Assembly (NCBI GenBank): GCA_003439945.1
Contig: QVRM01002780.1
Coordinates: forward strand, 62,001-126,000
Direction: 5' to 3'
From: Dermanyssus gallinae
Taxonomy: Eukaryota; Arthropoda; Arachnida; Mesostigmata; Dermanyssidae
Length of the DNA stretch: 64,000 nt
Shown here in pieces: positions 25,569-37,228 of this stretch. The stretch's first letter is position 1, and every line of letters begins with the position of its first letter. The notes beneath the pieces are model-generated. The model was not told where the DNA came from. It made no database searches and saw only the letters and a program-made list of their open reading frames with translations. The position numbers and the translations under genes were made by a program.

Positions 25569-25699
25569 CCACATTTGTATTTATGGGGCATGTCCGTCAA
25601 TGAAGCAATGTGAAAAACAGTTCCGTGGACTCCGTTACATCTTGGCTGGGGGTCAGCCCGAAAACTTTACTCGCTCTCAATCCTGTCCTGGCCCTGTCA

Positions 25700-28600
25700 A
25701 TTATGTTCGGCCTCTACACGTGAGAGTGCGTATATGCAGGTGGCTTTGCCGGTGGGTGTCTGGCATACGGCAGTCGGCGCTTAGCAAATGACTTAGGACT
25801 ATTTTACGACTGTTACTATGGAGCCCATATCATAGAAGACCAGCCGGCGGAAAACAGTTGGGCGCTTCAAATGTCTGCCCATCTTCCCCTCGAGGAGCTA
25901 CATTTAGAACAACGAGCACAATTCCTAACTTGGCGCGGCGGATAGGCGGCGCGCGGCAAAATATTTCCCGACGTAGGAAGGAATTCAACAGGATGCTAGC
26001 ATCAACAGTAGCAACGGTATCATCTGGCTCTGCTAGAAAAGTTTAGGCACGAGAGAAAGGCAAGTTTTTACACGGCGAGGCTGCCAAATGCCTCTCCGGC
26101 ATTATATTTCACATATTCTCTCTCTCTCTCTTTCTCTCTCGCCTGCGTTGATTATCATTCTCTTTCTTACGCTTGCAGGGGAAAAGTTGAGTCAGCAAGA
26201 AAGTGGAAAAGTCAATGACGTAACACGAGCGCATGGAACTGCATTCAACAAGCGCTGAACCAACGAAATAGGGAAGCCACTTGCTTGTAAGTACAGCACT
26301 ACCTGCTAAAATAAAAAGGGGGGCGTCTCAACTATACCCTTGCACCGGATGGTTGTTCGGTGTTCACTTTCTTCCTCCTCATTCACTCTATGTTTTCATT
26401 TGCCTCTGTCCCCCTTTTTCTCGCGCTCTCTTCGTTTGTCTCTGTGTTAGTTGTCCACCCGTCTCTGTCAAGCTTTATATAAGAGGCTCCGTTTCTTTTT
26501 GCCCTAATCTGTCTTTTTTCGTCATACCCAACCCGGCAATCGCTTTGCCCCACGTCATTCTTTTGCGAAGCTGACCACACACATGCCGATTTGGGTTGAA
26601 TCGTTGAATGGCAACCCTTTCTCAGAATAAGAGAGAAAGTCGTCTACTTGGTAAGCAACGATGCGAGCCGGCAATGGGGTGCTGACACCTATATTTCTAG
26701 AAGCCGTGTCGTGCTTGACCTGGCTGTAAGCTAATATTACGAGATTTAGACAGTAAACGCTGCCTCACCAATTTGCTGCATGTAACGCTATACCATATTG
26801 ATAACATTAACAAATTATTACCGGTACGTAACCTATCTAAACAAATTTACTAAGTTAGTGCTGGTAACGTTGGGCTGTTGATAAGCCCAATAAACTCTGT
26901 GAAAATAACATCGCCATGTACAAAATATGTTTGCATCAGACGATTTTGTTCCGTTAATCAACTCGCAAAGATTAGCGTTTTGCTAGAAAAAGATGTATTT
27001 AAAAATTATGACTCCCGGACAGTGCAAAATGTGACCACAAGAACAGAAATTACGCCATGCTGATCGAGAGGACTAGTTAAACTGTAAACATAATTCTCCG
27101 GCTTGTCGGCAGAACGGAGTTGTTAACATCGCATGCAACTTGTATCTTATGAGTCGTGAATTTGATATCGGATATTAGCTAGTTCGCAAAATAGAAAACA
27201 CTGCGTCCAGTGTGTCGCGTTCTTACACTCACCACCACCAACTTTGTATGTGACTACTTACAATAAATCTTAACAATTAGTCCTTCTCTCTGGTTACTTG
27301 GTATAAAGATCAGGGTTGTAATCGTCTATTGCGACTTAAAGTTTCGTACACACATAGCTATGACTGCACTATCTGCGTTCAGCTTAATCGTACGAGAGTT
27401 TGCTTTACGTGGCACTGAATTATGCAGCAAGCTCCGCCGCGCTTTAATTATGCGACAATACACTTGTGTCGCCCACCTGTCTAGTAGTTTATAGAAAATC
27501 TAAATGCTGTTAACACTGCCATTCTACGGCAGCGACATCCTTTCACATAAACGAAGACGAGGTTCGCTTCATACAAACCAATTCTCATTCTAGCGCTGCA
27601 ATACGTCCAGAGGTCAAACTGGAACCAGAAGCCAGTCGTTGCTTGGCTCTCGCAGACATTCGCTCTAAAAAGTCAAAAACAATATATTTCTTCGATTTTG
27701 TTCCCACGCAGACACTCTTTGTAGCAGCGAGTCGGTTTTTATTGCACTTCTTAGAATTGTGACTCTGCACGTTGACACACGTTGCTTTTACTTGTGGAGG
27801 ATTGCGCGTCACGTTTGACAATATATGATAAAATTTAATGCAAAAAGAAATAAATGATTAAACTATGTTTGTGCAATTCGACGATGAAAGTCGCAACAAC
27901 TGTCTGGGTTTGCTTGTTTGTGTTGAGTGCTTTTTATGACACGGCCATCAACACGTCCTTATAGCTAAGGAACGCAAGGTAAACTTTCACCAACTACAGA
28001 GAGGTAGCATTAACGACCCGTTCAGATAATTCAGTGAGCACACGTTGCAACAGAGATACATTAATTTTGTGAAAATAATGTAATTCAGTGTGTGACTTAT
28101 ATCTGAGCACAGTATGTTACTTTGGATGTAGCTATATGTTGGTGTACAACTGAGTTCTCCGTCGGCTAAGATCTGAGTTGTCCGCCTGCTAAGATCTAAG
28201 CTCTCCGTCATCTAATATCTGAGCTTTTCGTCACAAATATCAACGCTATGACATGACAGTAAGGTGTCTGCAAGCTTGCGTGAGCTTACGCCACAATCAC
28301 GTCGGACTCTGAGTAGACTCTGAGTTTCTCATTAGTCTATGTGCAAAAACATGCAATTCGTGCCTTGTGCAATCGTGTAAAGTTTTTCGGTAGGTTTCTA
28401 AGGTAGCTGGTGTTGTTTCAAGCCTGACCTGCGGTCGGTGAAAAAGAGCTGCTGGTCCATAGAGGTCAAAATAGGTCTACTAAGGGAAACAATTTCAACT
28501 TTAGCGTATGTTTCCGTTACGCGAATGAGATCAGTGAAGGGTTGGAATGGGTATACCCACAAGGCGTTAAGGACACTATCTAGATATGTGTGAGAGAATC

Positions 28601-30120
28601 TTGGTGGATGGTGGAAATGGTGGAGAGACCTGAGTCTTACGTAAGCGGGCTACGAATCCGCAATAGTGCGTTTCATGCCGCAACGCCAGTAGTCCACGAT
28701 GGTTGTTCCACTAGCACAGGGGGTGATCACTAAACATGGTAGAGCAGTTGTTTGCCATTTTCGTCGTATATGTAATATACTAGGATATAGAATGCGTACA
28801 ATCCTGTTGTGCAATCAACACTCCCTCCCGCTTTTTTTTAAACGTTTTAAAAAGGTCTAACACTCAGCCAACATTTAACGTTGCCAGAACCGCTCTCACA
28901 TTGCTTTATAAAACGAACCGTAACAAATACAGTTGTGCAACGTTGGGGACCGAACTCGTGCACCATGCAACTCCTCTCATCGCAAGGCGCACGCAGATGC
29001 ATCGCGCACTCCACCACGCTCAATCTCCCGCATTTCGAGAAGTTTGGGTCAAACACATCATTCCTGTTTAGGTGCTACGTCAGTAGTCTAGTACTAGATA
29101 TGTGCTTTCACGAACCGGCCTAGAGGAACTAGATGCGTGTTTGGTGTGCAGACTACGAAACTCTGGTCTGTGACTGCTGGTGAAAGATGGTGCATCGGTT
29201 GTCGCCCGAGACACATGCGTCGATTTGAGTCGCCGTGCACGTACCACCTTTATGTAGAAGAGCTTTAACAGAATGTTTGACGAATGTCAATGACTCTGCA
29301 GAGGATGCGGTACCAGCAGCGGATCGCTCAGATCACTAGTGGAGGGCCCATTCACCGCGTCGTCAGGGGTCGTCGTCAGCAGCGTCGTCGTCGTCATCAT
29401 CGGGGGAGGATAACACTTATTGCATTCAACAGAGCAGTGTGTGCCTGCGTTTCGCTTTGATGACGTCCGCACGCTCAACAGCTAGCTGAGTAGAGTAAAT
29501 ATGGACTCGAAAATCACCACCGGCTTACTAGATGTGGTTTTGCAACCAGCCGGACGTAGTTTAGACAGCCTCTCGTTTACGATGCTGTTTTGTTCGCCGC
29601 CCTGCGGCTGTTTTCACTTCGACTTTTCCGTTTCTCATTCATTATGAGCTAGAACTGTTCCTTTTTGCGAACATCTATCAGCAAACGAGAATCACCAGCC
29701 ACGTCGCAGAAACCGGATAAATGAATCATTTGTCCCACTGAGAAACTACGGTATCAATTTGATACGACTTGGCGTAGTGGACAAGAAGCCCTATGCAAAC
29801 TAATTGTACGCTGTAAAGCTGTATTGTGTCTTATATTAGTGAAGTAAAAAAAACATCTGTCTAATGAGAAGAAGAACGATGAAGGCCATTGGTGAAGCGG
29901 AAGACATTTGTCTGACGTAGAACCGAAGAAAAAAATTGAAATACTTGTGCTCTGGACAACGCCGAAGGAGGACGTAACGGAACAGAAAAGGGTGAAATAA
30001 TAACAATACGCTACCAACAAAATAAGCCAGTCTGCGTTCTTTGACTGCGAATGCTTTTGCTGCAATGCCGTATGTTACAGAACTAATGCGGAACGAGAAC
30101 AAATATATATCAAGAATAAT
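25700..30120. other. Long stretch without recognisable genes
   Basis: Apart from a (CT)n tract at 26116-26142 and a 23-bp minisatellite at 28158-28240, no element, RNA or protein domain is seen. Several frames of 60-100 codons (for example 26281-26574, 29754-30065) are low-complexity or chance. Confidence 0.5.
28158..28240. repeat. 23-bp minisatellite, ~3.5 copies
   Basis: Units begin TCCGTCGGCTAAGATCTGAG, TCCGCCTGCTAAGATCTAAG, TCCGTCATCTAATATCTGAG, then a partial TTCGTCA. Each full unit is 23 bp with 3-5 differences between copies. Confidence 0.85.
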
Positions 30121-30124
30121 AGAA

Positions 30125-30223
30125 TACTCAGTTCGTATTTATTTCTCGATACTGGTCTTGCTCGCGTGGGTGGAGCTCACATTCGTTCTCACTACACAGA
30201 CGGCGGTGCCTGTTTACACAATG

Positions 30224-30226
<3 letters not shown>
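30125..30226 (+). repeat. ~100-bp repeat unit next to (TA)n
   Basis: The sequence from GAATACTCAGTTCGTATTTA to TTTACACAATGC recurs almost exactly at 44346-44550, there as two inverted copies. In all three places its CAATGC end borders a (TA)n tract. Read on the minus strand it ends with GAGAAATAAATACGAACTGA, like a retroelement 3' end, but no coding sequence is attached. Confidence 0.85.

Positions 30227-30271
<45 letters not shown>
30227..30271. repeat. (TA)n at the 3' end of the RLE element
   Basis: A pure TA tract that directly borders the 3' end of the minus-strand element. Confidence 0.95.
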
Positions 30272-30272
<1 letters not shown>

Positions 30273-30343
30273 CATTTATTTATGTGTGACAAAGTATACA
30301 ATTGTGGTGTAAGAACATGTGCACAACCCGCTCGGGGCAAAAC

Positions 30344-33218
30344 TCAAGGTGTTAGGTCCAGGCTTGGGCTGGTCCACCTAGCCAGGGTACCTCTCACCGA
30401 AGCGGCATTCCCCCTCTGAACGTCTAATGAGAGACGTTGTAGTAGATATTCGCCTGCCCTCTTGTCTCCTGTAGCGAGTGCCAGTTTTCTCCCGACGTCG
30501 TTGAGCAGTTTCTTCGTGAGCACTCCAGGCCCGCCCAATGTCTCGAATGCGAGAGGTGAGAACAGGTGTGGGTAGCCGACACTGGAGTACTTTCTGCACT
30601 TGGCTGCCTCCGCCAGGACTACCGCGTGTCCAGGGCGGGCTGCGCCCGTACCGACCATTGAGGGGGCTAAAGAGTCGGTTACGGTCGCGTCCCATACCAG
30701 CATTTGGCCCCGCTCGAACGGAGTCAAGGTCATACCATCTGGTCTCCTGGCATCATCTCTGACTAAGCCAGACGGCTCCAAAATGCATGGGTAGCCTGCC
30801 GATCGCAACCCCCTGCTGAATGTCTCATTCAGGGCTGAGTGGCGCGCGATTCTACCTGAACTTTGGGGACAGGAAAGCCCGTGGTGGCCTAGGGAAGGTG
30901 CCTTGTCGTCCAGGAGGGTGCCTAGCTGAGGGCTTGGGAGGGCCTGCAGCCATGCACCTGCACCCGGTGAAGAAACTGCCAGTAGCCTCGCTTTGTTGGC
31001 GGCCGTAGTTGTTCGGTCCCATAAGCCATTCCAACGACCGTTGTTTGCCAGCTCTGACCACGCGCGCTGAAATGAGGGGGTCTCCGGTAGAGACCCACAA
31101 AATGCAATGGCATCTTCCTGAGTTCGTTCAAGCGTAGCTCGAAAATTTGAAACTGCTTCGGGGTCCAGATTAGCCTCAACGCCACTCGTTGCCGAATGCA
31201 AGGATGCGATGTGTGCTGCGATTGCAAGAGAAACTGCTTCAGGCAGGCCCAGTCCACCTCTGGCTACCGGTAGGGCGGCTTGAACTAAGGGGTCGTTTCG
31301 CAACCGCAGGTTAAGTATAGATTCCAACGCCAGGCCTAGCTTCAAGTTTATTTCCTCCAACTGGGGCGAGAAGGCTGAACACTTGATTCCCCTGAACAGG
31401 TAGTTTAGCCTTGACGTAGAGAAACATGCGCGCAGAAGGTACAACCCCCGGTGAGCGCCCAGCTGGGGAAGGCGATTGAAGCCGATCTCGAGCTTTTCTC
31501 TTTCTTGTTCGATTTTCGGTCCAAGGTGGCAAGAAAACAGGGGGTACCCCGAGGAGGTCCAAGTCGTCGCCTGTTACGCGGCACCCCGGAAGAAGATCCC
31601 GTAAAGCGGAGATATCGGCTGTACCTGAGCCGATAATGTGAACCTCACACTTGGTTGGGTTCAGCTCCAGACCACTGCATGTAGCGAAACTTAAGATCTT
31701 CTTTATGTCCTCACAGACCGTACCAATGTTGCCTGCGATGACCCCGTCATCTAAATACCAAAGGTTGAGTGGACTCTCGAGTGAGTTCACCAAGTCCTTA
31801 ACGGCAAGACAGAACAGAGGGGGGGCGAGGGGGTCTCCTTGCTGAACCCCTACAGCCGAGGTGAGCAGTGCCGAGGGTAAAACCAAGTGCGACGAATCAC
31901 CGTAGGCCAATTTCACTTGGTGATAGATGCCAGGGGCCTCATCTCCGACCACTCTCAACAGGTGATTCCTTTTCACAGTGTTAAAAGCGTTCTTAAAATC
32001 AAGTTTAACTAGCACGGACGGATCGATTCGAGAATCTATAAAAGCCCTGGTGGCGTGGATCATTATTTCAGCACCCCCCTTGGTGTAAAAACCCAACTGG
32101 TGGGGCCCAATTGCTAGGTTGATAAGATCTCTAGAATCCCTCACTGCTAATTTTGCCGCGACCCTACGTAGTACTGAAGAGCAAGCGATAGGTCTGAACG
32201 AGCCGTCTTTCTTCTTCAGCGCAAACAGTCTCGCTCCGAAGATGAGGGGACACCACCTTGGATGCGGGGCTCCCCATCGCAATAGGTCAATTACCTTCGC
32301 TAGGGCCTTACTAAGTGTGTCGGATGAGCAGCCGAGAGTCGGTGACAGAAGGTCCTGTAGGAGTCGAGGTCTCATAAAATCCAGGCCCGGGCTCGAACTC
32401 TTTGCAAATGATCCGATAGCAAAACGAACATCCTCGGCCGACGTAGATGAAGGTAAGAGCTGTAAGGGTGGGGGAGACGGCCAGCACAAGTCCGGTTGCG
32501 CGGGGGGGTGTTTTTCCCGTAACGACGCTGCGGCCGCTGGCTCATCGACCATGACGTCATCAGATAGAAGAAGGCGGGCTGCTCCGGACACGTCCCCGTC
32601 CGATAGCTTGGCTGACACGGCCCGCGTGATCGACTGATTTTGCTCAGCATTACCACCCGACTCTCCTGCCGTGAGCAGGGGAACCAGATCTGTAAGCCGA
32701 ACGCCGCGTCGAAACTCCACTAAGTTCTTTCTGGTGACCACTGCTAGAGAGCGTGTATCCCTGCAGCCTATTGGTAACCTCAGCACGACTGGAGCGAAAG
32801 AGAAAAGCCTGAGCCAGGCGGCGTCGTCGTTGTCCGAGGCAACCTTAATACACACCTCTGACAGGGCGTCAGCCACCGACTGCCTTACCACTTTGGGCAA
32901 GATACGAACCAGCTTTCCATTTTTCATGAACGCCTGGATGCACTCCGTGAGGTCGAAATTGGACTCGTTCATGACGCCGTTAGGGACTAGAGTGGCGTCC
33001 CCGCCCCCATGTTTGACCGTGACATGTCTACGGAAGCCTCGCCTGGCGAAAGTTTGGCCGCATTGGTGACAGGTTACCCTATTAGACCCCAAGGGGTCTG
33101 GTGTGGTCGCAGGGTTCTGCCCTGATGTGGAGCTTGGGCCGGCGCCTTCTGAAGGATCCGGCAAGGTGGCATGTATGGGTTGTGTCACTGTCCTGCAATT
33201 GTTGTGATCACCCGTCAT
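30344..33218 (-). pseudogene. ORF2: C2H2 finger, RT, RLE; one frameshift
   Basis: From the ATG at 33218: a C2H2 finger CHQCGQTFARRGFRRHVTVKH (~residues 50-70), RT fingers with GSFRPIACSSVLRR, LGFYTKGGAE, motif A VKLDFKNAFNTV, GVQQGDPLAPPLF, then WYLDDGVIAG, i.e. YLDD in place of YADD. The frame breaks near 31545, after LLGVPP, and continues in another frame (LEIGFNRLPQLGAHRG onward) to 30344. The C-terminus carries the PD-(D/E)xK type restriction-like endonuclease: RPDG, VWDATV, then AKCRKY as the likely Lys. The gag-type knuckle before it is truncated: HGLSC remains but the first two Cys are missing. The product would nick target DNA and copy the element RNA. Confidence 0.88.
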
Positions 33219-33220
33219 TA
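33216..33220 (-). promoter_or_regulatory. TAATG stop-start overlap joining ORF1 and ORF2
   Basis: On the minus strand the ORF1 stop TAA (33220-33218) shares its last base with the ORF2 ATG (33218-33216). The same UAAUG arrangement is known to couple translation of the two ORFs in the silkworm element SART1. Coupled reinitiation here is an inference from the layout. Confidence 0.8.
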
Positions 33221-34620
33221 TGATTGTCTAAAATTGCTAGCAACCGACAGCAGCGCCAATAAGGGCTGTAGCGCGTTCGTGATTGACTTAACCATTTTTG
33301 ACAGTTCGGACTTTATAGATATTAAGTCCCGGACTAATCCGGTCGATCCTTGAGCCACTGGCTTGCGAGGTCCCCGAAGACGAGTGCGAGTGACGTTCGT
33401 TCGTGGCTTAGCTCGACGACGCTGCTTGGGAGCCGCTCTGGGCCGAGGCAGAAGGAGCTGCGGGGTGGTGTTTCCCCCAACCGCGATGCCGCGCACCACT
33501 GAGGCATAAGTCGCCTCCTGCGGGGCTGATGAAGCTGGGCCAACAACACTAGAGCCCCGTGAAGAGGGCGCAGGCGCTACCAAGGCTTCGTTAATAGATG
33601 CATCCGGGTGGGTAGCCCGAACCTGGTGGAGGGTTCTGGCTTCCATTAGGACCCGATTTCTTTCTCTCAGGTAGAATATCGCGGGCAGCTGGGTGATTTT
33701 GCATCGTGAGGTCCACCGCAGTTGACACATTTGGCTGCGTTAGGACAGTCGGCAGCTAGATGGCCCCCTTTGCCACAATTGCGACAAGCCTTAGGAAGTG
33801 AGCAGCTCGCCGCAATATGGCCAACCCTGGAGCAGTTGAAGCAGACTCGGGGCTGGTCGGGTTCCAAAACCACTGCATGCGAGCGGTAGCCCAGGAACAC
33901 TGACGCCGGTGGTTGACGATCGAAAGTCAGGATCACTTTTGGCAAAGGCTTCTTTTGATTGCCAGAAGAGACGATCAGTCTTCGGGCAGCTGTGACGCCG
34001 ACGTTTGATAGCTCCGTTACAATCTCTTCCTCTGTTAGCGACGTGCAGACACCTTGAATTCTGGCCTTAAACGAGGCCAAGCCTGGGCAATAGGCGGTCA
34101 CCGGGATGTCATCTACGCATGTTAGGCGTGAAAGCTTCTGAGCCACCTCGATGGAGGAGACGTTGATAAAGATGCTGCTCTTGTCGCCAGAAATTCGGCC
34201 CTCCGGCACTAGACTGTGAATAGCCTTGAATAGCCTTAACATCGAACCTTCCTTGAAGTCGGCTAAACTCCCGTCAGGATTCTCCTTGTGTCTGAGGCGA
34301 ACCCTGAATGCTCCAAATGCTCCAAATGCTCCTGAATTGACTTCGCTTTTCAGCCGGTCTAATTGTTTTTGCTCCCGCAGCACGGTCTTTTTAACCCTTG
34401 CGCTAGTAACAACGGTGAAACCATCGTCAAGCGAGGGCTCATCAACCACCGAGTCAGCATCGACGCCTTGCCTTCTTCGCTTGACGCCCGCCGATTTGTT
34501 ACTCATGGCGCTAGCAGGCCTCGATATGTCATCGACGGCTGTAGGTGCATCAGTGCGAATGTTTGCTATGTCCAGGCTAGCTGGAGGCACAGCTAGCCGG
34601 GCCGGGTCATTAGGACCCAT
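33218..34620 (-). pseudogene. ORF1: gag-like protein with three CCHC knuckles
   Basis: It starts at ATG 34620. Residues ~1-105 are low complexity and basic (VKRRRQG), ~105-260 contain RRM-like strands ([28 protein letters not shown]), then [28 protein letters not shown] and [16 protein letters not shown] frameshift near 33690 moves the C-terminal part ([11 protein letters not shown] onward) to another frame that ends in TAA at 33220-33218. Such proteins coat the element RNA. The TAA overlaps the ORF2 ATG by one base. Confidence 0.87.
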
Positions 34621-34664
34621 AATCGCGTTTCAAATTCACTCGCAATGCCTTGTATAGTTATATC

Positions 34665-34713
34665 GCCGAGTATATGTATATATATGTCACCAATGTGTGT
34701 ATGTATGTCGCCT

Positions 34714-34749
<36 letters not shown>

Positions 34750-34862
34750 ACCACTGTCTTGTATATATATGTCGCCTTGTGTATATATATAACCATATAT
34801 ATATGTATGTCACCTTCTGTATATATGTCACCAGCGCCTTGTATATATATGTCACCAAGGCA
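34665..34862. repeat. TA-rich array with recurring GTCRCC
   Basis: TATAT runs are punctuated by GTCACC or GTCGCC at least seven times, often followed by TTGTATATATA. The array directly borders the 5' end of the RLE element. Confidence 0.85.
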
Positions 34863-35240
34863 AGTGATTGTTTACAAACAGTCGCACTGGCGCCGAATGT
34901 AGGCGCGTGCAGGCACGCGGAATCAGCCGGTTGCCAGAACGGCTCCACCGTCTAAATTGACGGAACAGAAGCCGTGTTATGGCGTGGCTGTTTTGGAACA
35001 CAAGTAATAAAAAGTATGCTGCACAGGAGCACCGATTAACTAAACGGCACCTCACGGTTCACGAATGAAACAGTCTCTAGTCTTGAACGGAGCGCAATGT
35101 ATAGGCGATCCGACTGGGCCACTGCCAAGTCAGGCCGTAGCACACGAGCCAGGAAACGTCGCACTATTCGTAAGTCACCGAAAACACGTCCGCACACCTC
35201 GACGTTCGAACGCCGAAAAAATCATATATATTATATATAT
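34863..35240. other. Non-repetitive spacer
   Basis: Lies between the TA array and the BEL LTR. No recognisable feature except a short TA tract at 35224-35240 next to the LTR. Confidence 0.5.
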
Positions 35241-35606
35241 TGTCACACACAGTTACTAATGCGCGGCCGTACTGAATACGCTGATTCACACCTAGCCTAA
35301 CCTACGCGCACGTATCTATAACACGGCACAGCAACGGGCCGGCTCTGACTCATCCGGGGATGGCGCCCCTAGCACGTGGCGGCGGCGGAGGAGCAAGAGT
35401 CTCGAGTCACGAGGATTCTAACATGGCCGCAGCCGCTTAAATATCTTCAGTCGACCGCCCCGCCCCCTGGCGGCCTTCTGTGCTACTACCACGTCGTCCG
35501 CTACGGCGTACACTCTACGTACGTCCCGTTCGTCTGCTCAACTGTCGTATGCTCTTTCTGTATTTCGTCTGTTCAATTGTGTGGCGCGCTCTGTCCATCT
35601 GTGACA
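35241..35606 (-). repeat. 3' LTR of BEL/Pao element, minus copy (366 bp)
   Basis: Read on the minus strand it begins TGTCACAGATGGACAGAG after a polypurine tract and ends CTGTGTGTGACA at a TA tract. The ends form a 7-bp inverted repeat TGTCACA/TGTGACA. Two other copies (43972-44307, partial; 44565-44918) define the same borders. Confidence 0.92.
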
Positions 35607-35620
35607 TCCTCCCCCTTTTG
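35607..35620 (-). promoter_or_regulatory. Polypurine tract of BEL minus copy
   Basis: The minus strand reads CAAAAGGGGGAGGA directly before the LTR, the expected primer for plus-strand DNA synthesis. Confidence 0.85.
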
Positions 35621-35700
35621 AGGGACGAAGTCACCTCAAAAGATTCTGGCAGGGGGGGCTCAACAACCATCAATAATCATACTCTATTTGTGGCTCTATG

Positions 35701-37215
35701 TTATATCACATGCTGGCTCACAGCAACCTCACGAGCCGTCTCGCTGGTCGATTGACGAATTTTCCCTCGCCGAGATGAACACGATACGCGCGCGGCACTC
35801 CATCTCTCCCTTGCAGGGCTTCTTCGATGAGTCCGAGTCGCCAAAATGCCCGCGGCAGCGCTTCGTCTTCCAGCAAGACGACGTCGCCCTTCTTCAGCAC
35901 GTAGAGCTGTTCGCAACACGAGCATGTATTCACTCCGCCACCGCTTCCAGAACGAATTCAGCAACTTTTTTTGCTGCCTCCAAATCTTCGCGAGTCCACC
36001 TGGATGATTGCCCAGCGACGTCAGTTTGTCGGCTGGCAATACCATCGGTACCTTTGTGAGGAAATGACTTGGGGCTAAAGCTCGCGGCTCATCGGGCCAA
36101 TCGGGAGCTCGTGTGATGGGTCGTTGATTCATTATTGCGGCCACTTCGTACATTATTGTTATCAGATTCATGAGCTTCAGCTTGCTCTTCTTAAGTGTCT
36201 TCCGCAAGCAGCTTTTCACCACTCCCACCATCCGTTCGAAGAAGCCTCCCCACCAGGGGGCTTGTGGGACGTTAAAGTCCCAAGAGACTCCCCCGTGGCC
36301 CAGGTAATTCTGAACAGCTTCGTCTCGAAACGCCGTGGTGAGGGCTACTAGGCGCCTGCTTGCCTTCTGGAACGTTAATGCGTTGTCTGAGATAAATTTG
36401 TCGGGCAGCCCGCGTTGCGCCGTAAATCTCTTAATGGCCGCCAGACACGCTTCTGCCGTGAGATCTTCCACCATCTCCAGGTGAATTGCTCGTACTACTG
36501 CGCAGGTGAAGATGGCCACCCAAATCTTCTTCTCCTCGTCCCGGTCTCCTCGTACCACGAGCGGCCCGAAATAATTGATACCGGTTGTCTTAAATGGGCG
36601 AAACGAACTCTCGATTCTCGAAGCTGGTAGCGGCGCCTCTTCCACCGTAGCGATTTTCGCTCGCTCTCTTGCGCATGCAGTACAGTTGTAGATTGTTGTC
36701 TTTACTAGTTGCCTTATTCTGATAATCCAATAGTTTTCTCTTAGTTCGTTCATCGTTGCTTCGACTTTCATGTGGCGGACCCTGCTCTCGTGGGCATGTG
36801 CGATAATCAACCGCGTGAGCGGGTCGTCCTGCAGCAGTATCAGGTGGCGGGTCTCGAATGGCTCTTCTGCCAACTGCAGCCGACCGCCAACCCGCAGCAA
36901 ACCCTTCTCATCGATGAACGGCTTGAACTCTGCGATCTTCGGATCGTCGGGTATTTCGCTCTTGGCGAGGCTCGCTATAGTGTCCCCCAAGCAGCGTTGC
37001 TGGGCTTGACGAATGAGACGCCGCTTCGAATCGGCGAGCTCTCGCGTTGTTAGCAGGCCTGTTGCAGACTTGTCACCCTTGAAGCGCCGTACCGCTCTTG
37101 CAAGTGTCGCAGACACCCTGACAAGACGCTGCAAACTTGAAAACTTGGCCGGATCGATGATTGGAGGCTGGTCCACTGCTAGCAAGGCTCGAACTTCGGG
37201 AAGCTCCTCATACAC
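35701..37215 (-). pseudogene. BEL integrase, minus copy
   Basis: A ~500-codon frame with an H2C2 zinc-binding region (HAHESRVRH ... CTACARERAK) followed by the rve core. The first catalytic Asp is Asn here (GINYFGPL); the second (ISDNALTF) and the Glu (WWGGFFERMVG) are present. A C-terminal frame change replaces the expected end with an Arg/Ser-rich tail. In an intact element this enzyme would insert the cDNA into the genome. Confidence 0.88.
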
Positions 37216-37228
37216 TGCAGGACTTGGC

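Larger units (their letters stand above)
30272..34655 (-). mobile_element. Bicistronic RLE-type non-LTR retrotransposon
   Basis: A ~4.4-kb minus-strand unit: 5' UTR of ~35 nt, gag-like ORF1 (34620-33218), ORF2 with zinc finger, RT and restriction-like endonuclease (33218-30344), and a 3' UTR of ~72 nt ending ACATAAATAAATGAT at (TA)n. Each ORF has one frameshift, so this copy looks recently inactivated. Both ends abut TA-rich DNA, consistent with insertion into a (TA)n microsatellite; a TSD cannot be read in such sequence. RLE-type elements known to me (R2, R4/Dong, NeSL, CRE) mostly have a single ORF, so a separate gag-like ORF1 is notable. Confidence 0.88.

Noticed and set aside
28158..28240. 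CRISPR-like short repeats
   Set aside because: Units are contiguous 23-bp repeats without spacers and in an animal-type genome; this is a minisatellite. The 31-bp repeats at 48240 are rejected for the same reason.
32119..33069. Plus-strand frames of 130-170 codons opposite the RLE ORF2
   Set aside because: Shadows of a GC-rich coding region on the minus strand.
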